DNA of 64,000 bases. It comes from Caulobacteraceae bacterium. Its GTDB lineage: Bacteria > Pseudomonadota > Alphaproteobacteria > Caulobacterales > Caulobacteraceae. The stretch's first letter is position 1. Each line of letters opens with the position of its first letter. The notes under the pieces were generated by a model. That model worked only from the letters and a program-made list of their open reading frames with translations, did not search any database and was not told where the DNA came from. Shown here piece by piece: positions 25,705 to 33,850 of the stretch. Where the stretch lies: the NCBI GenBank assembly GCA_027487945.1, contig JAIYCQ010000034.1, positions 1-64,000 of the forward strand, read 5' to 3'. Both the position numbers and the translations under genes were made by a program.

Positions 25705-26889
25705 ATGGCCGAAGACCCTCACGACTGGGAACCCGCGACCCGCCTGATCCGCGGCGGGCTGATGCGCAGCAACCACGGCGAGACGGCCGAGGCGCTCTAT
25801 CTGACCCAGAGCTTCGCCTATGAGAGCGCCGGCGCCGCCGACCGCCGCTTCTCCGGCGAGGAGCCGGGCTTCGTCTATTCGCGCTACGCCAATCCCACGA
25901 CCCAGATGTTCGAGGAGCGGCTGGCGCTGCTGGAGGGGGCGGAGTACTGCCGCGCCCTGGCCTCGGGCATGGCGGCGGTACATGTGGCGCTGACCGGCCT
26001 GTTGAAAGCGGGCGACCATCTCGTGGCCGGGCGGGCGCTTTTCGGGTCCTGCAACTGGATCGTCTCCCAGTACCTGCCGCGCTTCGGGGTCGAGACCACC
26101 TTCGTCGACGCGACAGACCTGGACGCCTGGAAGGCGGCGATGCGACCCAACACCAGGGTCGTGCTGCTGGAGAGCCCGGCCAACCCGCTGCTCGAGATCA
26201 CCGACATCGAGGAGGTGGCGAAGATCGCCCACGCCGCCGGCGCCAGGGTGGTGGTCGACAACGTCTTCGCCACGCCGATCTTCCAGAAGCCGCTGACGCT
26301 GGGGGCCGACGTGGTCGTCTATTCGGCGACCAAGCATATCGACGGCCAGGGCCGGGTGCTGGGCGGCGCCATCCTGGGCGACAAGGCGCTGCTCGAGGAC
26401 GCCTATCGCGACATCATCCGCCACACCGGCCCGGCCTTGTCGCCGTTCAATGCCTGGGTGCTGCTCAAGGGTCTGGAGACGCTGGACCTGCGGGTGCGCC
26501 GTCAGACGGAGACGGCGGCGGCGCTGGCCGACCTGATCGCGGCCTGCCCGAAGGTCGCGTCCGTGCGCTACCCGGGACGCGAGGACCATCCCCAGGCCCT
26601 GGTCGCGCGCAAGCAGATGAGCGGCTTCTCCAACCTGCTGGCCTTTGACCTGGGCTCGCGCGAGGCGGCCTGGCGGTTCCTCGACGCGCTGGAGATCGTC
26701 GACATCTCCAACAACCTGGGCGACGCCAAGTCGATGGCCACCCATCCCTCGACGACGACGCACCGGGCCATGCCCGAGGAGAAGCGGCTGGAGATCGGCC
26801 TGACCGAGGGCTTTGTGCGGATGTCGGTCGGGCTCGAGGACCTCCGGGACCTGACCCGCGACATCAGCCGGGCGCTGGACGCCGCCTGA
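25705..26889 (+). CDS. metZ: O-succinylhomoserine sulfhydrylase
   Basis: 394 residues from ATG 25705 (AAGGAAAG upstream). PLP enzyme of the Cys/Met metabolism family that forms homocysteine from O-succinylhomoserine and sulfide. Motifs: YSRYANPTTQMFEERLALLE, SGMAAVHVAL, DNVFATPIFQKPL, the Schiff-base lysine in YSATKHIDGQGR, and the SLGDAKSMATHP-like region (NLGDAKSMATHPSTTTH). The GQGRVLGG stretch after the lysine is characteristic of MetZ. Its TGA overlaps the ATG of apaG by one base, so the pair is co-translated. Alternative: cystathionine gamma-synthase, less likely. Confidence 0.93.
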   Translation: MAEDPHDWEPATRLIRGGLMRSNHGETAEALYLTQSFAYESAGAADRRFSGEEPGFVYSRYANPTTQMFEERLALLEGAEYCRALASGMAAVHVALTGLLKAGDHLVAGRALFGSCNWIVSQYLPRFGVETTFVDATDLDAWKAAMRPNTRVVLLESPANPLLEITDIEEVAKIAHAAGARVVVDNVFATPIFQKPLTLGADVVVYSATKHIDGQGRVLGGAILGDKALLEDAYRDIIRHTGPALSPFNAWVLLKGLETLDLRVRRQTETAAALADLIAACPKVASVRYPGREDHPQALVARKQMSGFSNLLAFDLGSREAAWRFLDALEIVDISNNLGDAKSMATHPSTTTHRAMPEEKRLEIGLTEGFVRMSVGLEDLRDLTRDISRALDAA

Positions 26890-27320
26890 TGACCCGCATC
26901 CGCCGCCGCGGCACGCCGGACAACCCGGTGTACGAGGCCCGCACCCGGGACATCCTGGTGCGGGTCGCGCCGGCCTATATGGCCGAGCAGTCGCAGCCCG
27001 AGGAGGGCCAGTGGCTGTGGTCCTATGTGGTCGAGATCGAGAACCACGGGACCGAGACGGTGACCCTGATGTCGCGCCACTGGATCATCACCGACGCCCG
27101 CAACCGGGTGGAGGAGGTCAAGGGTCCGGGGGTGGTCGGCGAGCAGCCGGTGCTGGGGCCGCGCGAGGCGTTCCGCTACAACTCCGGCTGTCCCCTGACG
27201 ACGCCGTCGGGCAGCATGCGTGGGACCTACCAGATGCTGACCGAGGCGGGCGACGCCTTCGACGTCGAGATCCCGGCCTTCTCCCTGCATCTCCCGGGCG
27301 CCCTGCGGCGGGTGAACTGA
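26889..27320 (+). CDS. apaG: ApaG domain protein
   Basis: 143 residues, a little longer than E. coli ApaG (125) owing to an N-terminal extension. The fibronectin-III-like ApaG fold is evident: RDILVRVAPAYMAEQSQPEE, then WSYVVEIENHGTETVTLMSR, HWIITDA, GPGVVGEQPVL and FRYNSGCPLTTPSGSMRGTY. ApaG is associated with Co2+ and Mg2+ homeostasis; the biochemical activity is not settled. It overlaps the metZ stop codon. Confidence 0.95.
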   Translation: MTRIRRRGTPDNPVYEARTRDILVRVAPAYMAEQSQPEEGQWLWSYVVEIENHGTETVTLMSRHWIITDARNRVEEVKGPGVVGEQPVLGPREAFRYNSGCPLTTPSGSMRGTYQMLTEAGDAFDVEIPAFSLHLPGALRRVN

Positions 27321-27492
27321 CGGCCAAAAGCCGGTCCGGACAGCGGGACCTCGTGAGTCCACCGGTGTCACAACAGTCTTACCTTCAGTCAACCAAGATG
27401 GCGGAGACAGATGGTAAACCACAAATACTTCCATTAAACCCGAAATGGGGCAAACTTTGATCTTGCATTACTCTTTTTGGGGATAACGGCGA

Positions 27493-27515
27493 CTTAACTG
27501 CCCGCTGCAGTTAAG
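27493..27515. promoter_or_regulatory. Perfect 9-bp inverted repeat ahead of the FlaG-like gene
   Basis: CTTAACTGC (27493-27501) and GCAGTTAAG (27507-27515) flank CCGCT. No T-run follows, so it is not a terminator. It could be an operator or an mRNA hairpin in the leader of the FlaG-like gene. The half-sites contain TTAA but not at CtrA spacing. Confidence 0.5.
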
Positions 27516-27570
27516 GTATCGGCAACTTGTGGCAGCGATTGTGCCAGTTGTGCCGAACAGGAAGAAGACC

Positions 27571-27834
27571 GTGATCGCGCCGATCCGAACGAACAGTCCG
27601 CCAACACCCGCCGCGCAGGCCGCCCAGCAGGCGGACGCGGCGTCAGGATCCGCCGCCGCGCCCCCGAATCCGCGCCTCATCATTGATCGCGACCGGGCCA
27701 CCGGCGCCTACGCCTTCACCCTTGTGGACGCCGCGACGGGGGCGGTGATGTCCCGGGTTCCGGTCAGGACCGCCAGCGACATCTCCGGGACCGCAGGGTA
27801 CCGACCGGGCGCCATCGCGAGGGTGAGCGTTTGA
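27571..27834 (+). CDS. Small FlaG-like protein
   Basis: 87 residues from GTG 27571, chosen because AGGAAGAAG lies 4-6 bases upstream; an earlier GTG at 27529 is possible. A low-complexity Ala/Gln/Pro N terminus is followed by RLIIDRDRATGAYAFTLVDA, then ATGAVMSRVP. This resembles FlaG proteins, whose core reads F-x-x-D-x-x-T-x-x-x-V-x-V-x-D-x-x-T-G-E-V-x-R-x-I-P. FlaG affects flagellar filament length and cap assembly in several bacteria. No other flagellar gene is adjacent, so the assignment rests on this short motif alone. Confidence 0.55.
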   Translation: MIAPIRTNSPPTPAAQAAQQADAASGSAAAPPNPRLIIDRDRATGAYAFTLVDAATGAVMSRVPVRTASDISGTAGYRPGAIARVSV

Positions 27835-27914
27835 AATCCTCCGCGGCGGCGCTACCTGCCTCATAATCAGGACACCAGCCAGAAGCTCAGCGTATCCGAG
27901 CCACAAGGTAAAGC

Positions 27915-28520
27915 ATGCCCCACACCCGACCCGCAGGCGAAATCAAGACCGACCCAGATGGGGCTGACAGGCAGAAGTATCTTCTCGCCCAGTCGATAGA
28001 CCATTTCATGGACACAGCCGCCTTGTTGTCCAGAGTATTCCAGAATGACTACACGACGATGATTGTCTTCATGACGATCCTGAGAGGGTCGGTCAGTCAC
28101 CTCAATCGAGACCGGGGCGTGCGCCCCGAGGCGGTGTCTGGCGTCTTCCCCGACACCCTGCGGCGGCCCATATCGATCCTGGCGATCTCGGACCTCGCCA
28201 ACTTTCCCTATGAGACGACGCGCCGGCACGTCATGAAGCTCGTGGATACCGGCTTCTGCAGCCGACTGGGCTCGCGCGAGTTCATTGTTTCCGAAGAGGT
28301 GCTCAGGAGCGACCTGTTCACGACAATGGCGGCGCAGAACGAGCCGCTGGTTCTCGACTTCGTGGATCACATCAACCGGCAGCTGGACGGGTTCTGGTCG
28401 GGCAGCGCCCCTCGGGCGGCCGAGGCCCCGGCCGACGACGCGACGTCCTCGCAAGACCCAGGATCGACCTCCGGAACCGCCAAGGCCAGGCCGCGACGCA
28501 GCGACGGCGCACGGCCATGA
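27915..28520 (+). CDS. Module copy 1, gene A: winged-helix-like regulator, unknown family
   Basis: 201 residues from ATG 27915 (AAGG six bases upstream). Residues ~20-120 look helical and contain a probable helix-turn-helix: ILAISDLANFPYETTRRHVM then KLVDTGFCSR, as in winged-helix proteins. A second strand-like stretch, GSREFIVSEEVL, follows; the tail is an Ala/Pro/Ser-rich linker. It is closely similar over the core to the protein at 29812-30300 (shared KYLLAQSIDHF, TTMIVFM, ISGVFPD-like, FPYETTRRHV, SREFIVSE). The ATGA overlap with the next gene implies translational coupling. I do not recognise a named family. Confidence 0.75.
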   Translation: MPHTRPAGEIKTDPDGADRQKYLLAQSIDHFMDTAALLSRVFQNDYTTMIVFMTILRGSVSHLNRDRGVRPEAVSGVFPDTLRRPISILAISDLANFPYETTRRHVMKLVDTGFCSRLGSREFIVSEEVLRSDLFTTMAAQNEPLVLDFVDHINRQLDGFWSGSAPRAAEAPADDATSSQDPGSTSGTAKARPRRSDGARP

Positions 28521-29656
28521 ACCGGGCCAACGCCGACCGAAGTCTGGTAAACCTGCAGAAGTCCGGATCGACGGCCCGTGTCCTGAACCTGCTCGACGTC
28601 CACAGGCGACTGGCCGGGAACCCCGTCCTCCAGGACCGGCCGATGTTTCAGAGCACCGCGCTCAACCAGGCGATCTTCCTGAAGCATCGCCTCAGACCGC
28701 ACGAGCGCGAGCTGTTCTCGACATCACGGACCACCGCCACGAAGGTCATCATTCCGCTGGACAGAACCGACCTGAGGGCCGGCGGCCAGTCCTTCTTCAT
28801 CGGCGAGGAGCGCGCAGACCACATTCTGGCAACGCACTTCTCGAACAACGCCCGCCTCACCTCCCAGGATCACACCCTCCTTGAGATCCTTGATGATATT
28901 CCTTCCATGGACCCGTTCCTGCTGCGAGAGACACTGGCCCGGAACGGCTACATGCCAGCCCTCGAATACTTCAACATCAGCGAAGCCGACCTCGCCCGCA
29001 TGCGTGAGTTCGTCGAATCCGAGATGGCTGGCCTGACGAACCTCGTCGCCGCGCCGGATGGACGCGGCGCCGGGGACTTTACCCAGAAACTTCTGGCCCA
29101 GACACCGGACGCATCCTTCGAACCGCTGCGGGAGGCGCTCCGAATGGACGCAACGCAGTATCGCGATGGCATCTTCGCGTGGCGCGGCCTTCTTTACTAC
29201 AAGTGGATATCCTCATCGACGTTGCGGGAGAGCTCGAAGACCTGTGTCGAGGTCAGCAACTTCGCGCCCGCACCCCCCAGGAGCGTCGAGAACTCGGAGT
29301 ATATTCGCGAGGCCAAGGGCAGGATCAACGCCGCCATCAGCCGGGCGGTCGGCTACGTCATCGAGGCGCTCAGCGACTATGATTCCTCCTACAACATCTT
29401 CCTCGCCGAGGAGCGGCCCTCCGAGTTCAGGGATTTCCTTCTGAGTGCGCCGGCGACGTTCGTGCGCCTTGGCGAGGTGATCGGCTCCCTGCAGCACATC
29501 AACAGCTTCTGGCTCTTCAGGATGGGGACACTCAATCGCGGACGGGTGACCGAGGCCGACTTCGTCGACATTCTGATCGACTTCCTGTCGAGCCTGGCCT
29601 TCGAGCCGCAAGGCATAACCCCTGCACCGGCCGCGAAAGTCAGGGTCGGCAGCTGA
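28517..29656 (+). CDS. Module copy 1, gene B: unknown ~380-residue protein
   Basis: 379 residues, predicted soluble, no signal peptide or membrane segment. Long stretches are shared with the copy-2 protein: SGSTARVLNLL, HRLRPHEREL, RTTATKVI, DLRAGGQSFFIGEER, LEILDDIPSMDPFLLRE, ARNGYMPALEYFNISEADLA, QYRDGIFAWRGLLYYKW, LRESSKTC, EERPSEFRDFLL, APATFVRLGEVIGSLQHINS. The conserved GLLYYKW and RPSEFRDF regions and the regular acidic/aromatic pattern suggest an all-helical fold. No known family is recognised; function unknown. Its start overlaps the upstream regulator stop by four bases. Confidence 0.75.
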   Translation: MNRANADRSLVNLQKSGSTARVLNLLDVHRRLAGNPVLQDRPMFQSTALNQAIFLKHRLRPHERELFSTSRTTATKVIIPLDRTDLRAGGQSFFIGEERADHILATHFSNNARLTSQDHTLLEILDDIPSMDPFLLRETLARNGYMPALEYFNISEADLARMREFVESEMAGLTNLVAAPDGRGAGDFTQKLLAQTPDASFEPLREALRMDATQYRDGIFAWRGLLYYKWISSSTLRESSKTCVEVSNFAPAPPRSVENSEYIREAKGRINAAISRAVGYVIEALSDYDSSYNIFLAEERPSEFRDFLLSAPATFVRLGEVIGSLQHINSFWLFRMGTLNRGRVTEADFVDILIDFLSSLAFEPQGITPAPAAKVRVGS

Positions 29657-29811
29657 ACCCGCCGGCGCAATTAAGCGGCGATAAAGCTCTATCGGCTATC
29701 AAGGCGGCCTGTTTCGACGCGCCAGCCGCCCGAGAAGCCTTCGGAGCCGCCCTCGTCGGATATTCGCCGGACGCGCCGGCGCAGACGCCCGCCCGGATAG
29801 CCGCTGACCCC

Positions 29812-30300
29812 ATGGACCGCTCCGCAGACGCCGACGAAGACAAGTACCTGCTGGCGCAGTCGATCGACCATTTCCTGGCCAGCGCCGCGCTGATGGCCAG
29901 GGCATTCGGCAACAACCACACGACGATGATCGTCTTCATGTCGATCCTGCGGGCCTCGACCGGCCACCTGAACGCCGACCGCACGCCGCACCCGGCGGCG
30001 ATCTCGGGCGTCTTTCCCGACCGGCTGCGGCGCCCCGTGTCGATCCAGGCCATCTCGGAGCTGACCGGCTTTCCCTATGAAACCACCCGTCGCCACGTTC
30101 TGAGGCTGGTCGAGAGCGGCTACTGCAGCCGCCTTTGCTCGCGGGAGTTCATCGTCTCCGAGGATGTGCTGAGGGGCCCGGCCTTCAGCCGCATGGCGGA
30201 AGAGAACCGCACCCTCATGGTCGGCTTCGTGGAGCATATCCACGACCAGCTCGAGGCCCTGGACAGCGGGGTCGCCCGGATGTCGGAAGGCGCCCTGTGA
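29812..30300 (+). CDS. Module copy 2, gene A: winged-helix-like regulator paralogue
   Basis: 162 residues from ATG 29812. Paralogue of 27915-28520 without its C-terminal low-complexity tail. The core KYLLAQSIDHFLASAALMAR, TTMIVFMSILRAS, ISGVFPDRLRRPVSIQ, AISELTGFPYETTRRHVLRL and SREFIVSEDVL aligns without gaps. The segment ISELTGFPYETTRRHVLRL fits the recognition part of a winged helix. No strong Shine-Dalgarno precedes the ATG. The stop overlaps the GTG start of gene B (GTGA), the same arrangement as in copy 1. Confidence 0.75.
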   Translation: MDRSADADEDKYLLAQSIDHFLASAALMARAFGNNHTTMIVFMSILRASTGHLNADRTPHPAAISGVFPDRLRRPVSIQAISELTGFPYETTRRHVLRLVESGYCSRLCSREFIVSEDVLRGPAFSRMAEENRTLMVGFVEHIHDQLEALDSGVARMSEGAL

Positions 30301-31418
30301 ACCGTTCGAAGCCGGACAGGAACCTCGCCAACCTCGAGCGGTCAGGATCCACGGCCCGGGTCCTGAACCTGCTCTCCGTCCACCGGCGGCTGCCGGGCCA
30401 TCCGGCGCTCGCCGCCCGGCCGATGTTCCTGCACTCGGCCCTCAACCACGCCATCATCCTCAAGCACAGGCTGAGGCCGCACGAGCGGGAGCTTTTCGCC
30501 GAAGCCCGGACGACCGCCACCAAGGTCATCCTGCCGCTGGACAAGGCCGACCTGCGCGCCGGCGGCCAGTCCTTCTTCATCGGCGAGGAGCGTGCCGGCC
30601 ATATCCTTGAGACCTACTTCTCCGACACCTCGGGCCTCCCCGCCGAGGATCAGGTCCTGCTCGAGATCCTTGACGACATCCCCTCGATGGACCCGTTCCT
30701 GCTGCGCGAGATGCTGGCGCGGAACGGCTACATGCCGGCCCTTGAGTACTTCAACATCAGTGAAGCCGACCTCGCCCGCATGAGCGCCTTCGTGGCCTCG
30801 GAGATGGCGAGCCTGACCAATCTGGTCTCGGGCAGCGATATCCGGGGCGCCAACGAGTTCACCCAGAAGCTGCTGGCGGAGACGCCCGACGCCGCCTTCG
30901 CTCCGCTGCGCGACGCACTGAGAATGGACGCGGAGCAGTATCGGGATGGTATCTTCGCCTGGCGCGGGCTGCTGTACTACAAGTGGATCGCGGCCTCGAC
31001 ACTCCGGGAGAGCTCGAAGACCTGCGCGGACATCACACAGTTCATGCCGGCCCCGCCGCGTAACTTCCAGACCACCGAGTATATCAAGCGGGCCCGGCGG
31101 GCCATCAACCAGTCCATCCGGGAGGCGGTGCAGTTCGTCCTGCGCTCGCTGGACGGCTACAACCGGTCGTACAACCTGTTTCTCACCGAAGAACGGCCAT
31201 CGGAGTTCCGCGACTTTCTGCTGAACGCTCCGGCGACGTTCGTCCGCCTCGGCGAGGTCATCGGCTCCCTGCAGCACATCAACAGCTTCTGGGCGTTCCG
31301 GATGGGCGCGCTCGGCCGCGGCAGGGCCACGGAGGCCGATTTCGCCGACATGCTGGGAGACTTCCTGTCGAGCCTCGCGTTCGAACAGGAGGAGGCGACC
31401 GCCACGGCCTTCCTCTAG
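30297..31418 (+). CDS. Module copy 2, gene B: unknown ~373-residue protein, paralogue of copy 1
   Basis: 373 residues from GTG 30297, which overlaps the TGA of the upstream gene by three bases and gives an N terminus (NRSKPDRNLANLERSGSTAR) collinear with that of copy 1 (NRANADRSLVNLQKSGSTAR). Conservation with copy 1 runs along the whole length, lower in the middle segment around ADITQFMPAPPRNFQTTEYI and at the C terminus. No signal peptide or transmembrane segment. Unknown family; retention of two coupled pairs suggests paired action with the upstream regulator-like protein. Confidence 0.75.
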   Translation: MNRSKPDRNLANLERSGSTARVLNLLSVHRRLPGHPALAARPMFLHSALNHAIILKHRLRPHERELFAEARTTATKVILPLDKADLRAGGQSFFIGEERAGHILETYFSDTSGLPAEDQVLLEILDDIPSMDPFLLREMLARNGYMPALEYFNISEADLARMSAFVASEMASLTNLVSGSDIRGANEFTQKLLAETPDAAFAPLRDALRMDAEQYRDGIFAWRGLLYYKWIAASTLRESSKTCADITQFMPAPPRNFQTTEYIKRARRAINQSIREAVQFVLRSLDGYNRSYNLFLTEERPSEFRDFLLNAPATFVRLGEVIGSLQHINSFWAFRMGALGRGRATEADFADMLGDFLSSLAFEQEEATATAFL

Positions 31419-31498
31419 CGGCCGCGGTTGCCAGCAGCGCCGCGCGACCTCATGCTTCCCGCAGAGAGCGCCCACAGAGGCGCCCGGGAGGACCCACG

Positions 31499-32275
31499 AT
31501 GGACACTACGCTCGGTCTGCCGGCCATCCGGACGATCCGCTTTTCCGCCCCCTTCGACTGGCTGGCAGCGGGCTGGCGGGACCTGACGAAGGCCCCGGGA
31601 CCCCTGCTGCTCTACGGCCTCGCCGTGGCGGCGGCGAGCTTCGCGCTCTGCTACGCGGTCTATGCGACCAACGGGGCGTTCTGGGTGCTGGCCCTGACCG
31701 CCGGCTTCGTCATCATCGCGCCGGTCCTGGCCATGGGACCCTACGAGGCCGGCCGACGGCTGGACCTGGGCGAGCGGCCGACGCTGGGGCAGATCCTGTT
31801 TGTCCGCTCGGCCTTCCGGCAGGACATCGCCTATCTCAGCCTGCTTCTCGTGCTGATCTACTTCCTGTGGGGCCGGGTCGCGCAGATCGTCTACGGCCTG
31901 TCGACCTTCCACGTGCATCGGGACGTCGGGTCGCTGGTCGCCTTCGCCGTCGGCTCCAGCGAGGGGCACACCATGCTGCTGATCGGCGGCCTGACCGGCG
32001 GCGCCCTGGCCTTCGTGACCTACGCCCTGGTGGTGGTGTCAGCCCCGATGCTGCTCAACCCGAACGCCAACGTCTTTGCCGCCGTGGCGACCAGTGTGCG
32101 GGCGGTCAACGCCAACTTCTTCCCGCTGCTCCTCTGGGCGGTCATCATCACGGCCCTGCTGCTGGCGTCGGCGGCGACGGGGTTCCTCGCGCTGGTGGTG
32201 ATATTCCCCTGGCTCGGCCTGGCCAGCTGGCGGGCCTACAGGGCGTTGGCGGGGGAGTGCGTAGTCAAAGGTTAG
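31499..32275 (+). CDS. DUF2189 family integral membrane protein
   Basis: 258 residues from ATG 31499, with GGGAGG eight bases upstream. Five to six membrane segments: LLLYGLAVAAASFALCYAV, FWVLALTAGFVIIAPVLAM, LSLLLVLIYFLWGRVAQIVY, MLLIGGLTGGALAFVTYALV and LLLWAVIITALLLASAATGF. The MGPYEAGRRLDLGERPTL loop and the final WLGLASWRAYRAL are typical of DUF2189. These proteins are widespread in alphaproteobacteria; their function is not established. Its last four bases overlap the convergent GNAT gene. Confidence 0.85.
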   Translation: MDTTLGLPAIRTIRFSAPFDWLAAGWRDLTKAPGPLLLYGLAVAAASFALCYAVYATNGAFWVLALTAGFVIIAPVLAMGPYEAGRRLDLGERPTLGQILFVRSAFRQDIAYLSLLLVLIYFLWGRVAQIVYGLSTFHVHRDVGSLVAFAVGSSEGHTMLLIGGLTGGALAFVTYALVVVSAPMLLNPNANVFAAVATSVRAVNANFFPLLLWAVIITALLLASAATGFLALVVIFPWLGLASWRAYRALAGECVVKG

Positions 32276-32841
32276 TCGAGTCGCTTCAGCAGGATCAACG
32301 AAACCGCTTGGACCACCGCCAACGGTCCGTCGCTGCTGGGAGTGGCCGGCCCGACGACCTCGAAACCGAGACGCCGCGCTGCCTCGATCCGGCGGTCGCC
32401 GGCGCGTGTGGCGCCGATCACGAAACGGCACCCGGCCTCGCGCGCGGCCGCGAGACGAACCTCATCCAGCAGGGTCGTCAGCCCGCGACCGCCCTGCTCC
32501 GGCGCCACCACCAAGCGGTTGATCGAACCGACCGGGCCTTCCATGGCCAGAATGGCGTCCCCGTAGATCGAGGCGTCCGGCGCGTCCCGCGGCGTCCTGT
32601 GTACGGTCAGGCGAGCCGCCGCGACCGGCCGGCCGGCGCTGTCCAGCACGGCCCAGTGCCGGGCGATCTCGTCATACGGATCGCTCCAGGCGGTGATCTC
32701 CGGAAAACTGGCGTTCCGCGCCCGCCACGCCCTGACCCGCAAGCGATAGATGGCGTGCAGCAACTCTTCCTCCCCCGCCTCGACAAGCGAGAGTCCTTCG
32801 GGAAGGCCGGTGGCGCGGTCGGTTTGGCGGAGGCCGGTCAC
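32272..32841 (-). CDS. GNAT-like N-acetyltransferase
   Basis: 189 residues. The N-terminal half, YRLRVRAWRARNASFPEI, resembles acyl-homoserine-lactone-synthase-like and GNAT folds, followed by PVAAARLTVHRT (strand), INRLVVAPEQGGRGLTTLLD (acetyl-CoA pyrophosphate loop Q-G-x-G-R-G-L-like), and AAAREAGCRFVIGATRAGDR. The substrate cannot be assigned. Convergent with the DUF2189 gene with a four-base overlap. Confidence 0.75.
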   Translation of the reverse strand: MTGLRQTDRATGLPEGLSLVEAGEEELLHAIYRLRVRAWRARNASFPEITAWSDPYDEIARHWAVLDSAGRPVAAARLTVHRTPRDAPDASIYGDAILAMEGPVGSINRLVVAPEQGGRGLTTLLDEVRLAAAREAGCRFVIGATRAGDRRIEAARRLGFEVVGPATPSSDGPLAVVQAVSLILLKRLD

Positions 32842-32892
32842 GACAGGAAACTACACGCCTCAAGGCGCGGCGTCTGTCCCGTTTGGGGGGTG

Positions 32893-33795
32893 TCAGACCG
32901 GCGGCGGCGTCATCGCGTAGACACGGGAGCAGTATTCGCAGGTGACCCGGATCTTGCCGTCGGGTTCGACCATCTCGGCCTGCTCCTCGGCGCTGAAGCT
33001 GCCGATCACCGACACGATCCGCTCCTCGGTGCAGCGGCAGAAGGCCTGCAGCGGCCGGGGCTCGAACACCCGTACGCCGTCCTCGTTGAACAGCCGCCAC
33101 AGCAGGGTGTCGGCCGGCAGGGTCGGATCGACCAGCTCGTCCTCGCGGGTGGTGTCGAACAGCAGCTGCGCGCGTGTCCAGGCGTCTTCGGTCGAGCCGC
33201 GCGCCTCGTCGGCGGCGATGTTCTGGATCAGCAGCCCGCCGGCGCGCCACAGGGGGCCGTCGCCGGTGTCGACCTGGCCGACGGCCAGCCGGATGCGGGT
33301 CGGGGTCTGTTCCGACTGGGCGAAGTACTCCTCGGCGCACAGGGCCAGGGTATCGCCCTCGATCGAGGTGACGCCCTGGTAGCGGTCCATGTCCGCGCCC
33401 TGGTCGATGGTCATGATGAAGACGCCCTTGCCGAGCAGCGCCCGGGCCCCCGGCCGCGGGTCTTCGGCCATCGTCGCCGCCAGGCGCTCCGCATCGAAGC
33501 GGCAGTAGCCGCGCATCGAGCCGTCGGTGTCGTAGTCGACGACCACATAGGCCACCGGGCCGTCCCCCTGGGCCTGGACGATCAGCCGCCCGTCGAATTT
33601 CAGGCTGGAGCCGACCAGGGCGGCCAGGGCGCAGGCCTCGCCCAGCAAGTTGGCCACCGGCTGGGGATAGTCGTGCCGGGTCAGGATTTCATGGACGGAG
33701 GCGCCCAGGCGCACGATGCGGCCCCGCACGGGCCAGCCCTCGATCTGGAAGGCGGCGACAAGGTCGTCGGCGGGGAGGTTCAGGGTTTCGCTCAT
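32893..33795 (-). CDS. hslO: Hsp33 family redox-regulated chaperone
   Basis: 300 residues from ATG 33795. Hsp33 is activated by oxidation and prevents aggregation of unfolding proteins. The N-terminal domain includes EACALAALVGSSLKFDGRLI and AQGDGPV...VDYDTDGSMRGYCRF; the C-terminal zinc centre is formed by CRCTEER and CEYCSR, i.e. CxC and CxxC motifs, intact. LLWRLFNEDGVRVFEP and the FSAEEQAEMVEPDGKI stretch are also family-typical. It is divergent from, and close to, the M1 peptidase gene. Confidence 0.95.
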   Translation of the reverse strand: MSETLNLPADDLVAAFQIEGWPVRGRIVRLGASVHEILTRHDYPQPVANLLGEACALAALVGSSLKFDGRLIVQAQGDGPVAYVVVDYDTDGSMRGYCRFDAERLAATMAEDPRPGARALLGKGVFIMTIDQGADMDRYQGVTSIEGDTLALCAEEYFAQSEQTPTRIRLAVGQVDTGDGPLWRAGGLLIQNIAADEARGSTEDAWTRAQLLFDTTREDELVDPTLPADTLLWRLFNEDGVRVFEPRPLQAFCRCTEERIVSVIGSFSAEEQAEMVEPDGKIRVTCEYCSRVYAMTPPPV

Positions 33796-33850
33796 GGGGC
33801 GGCCATATAGGCGTTCACGCGCCCGGTTGCGAGCGGTGAGCGATGAGGGC

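Noticed and set aside
27440..27475. Sigma-54 promoter ahead of the FlaG-like gene
   Set aside because: GG and GC elements are present but the spacing is 14, not 10, nucleotides.
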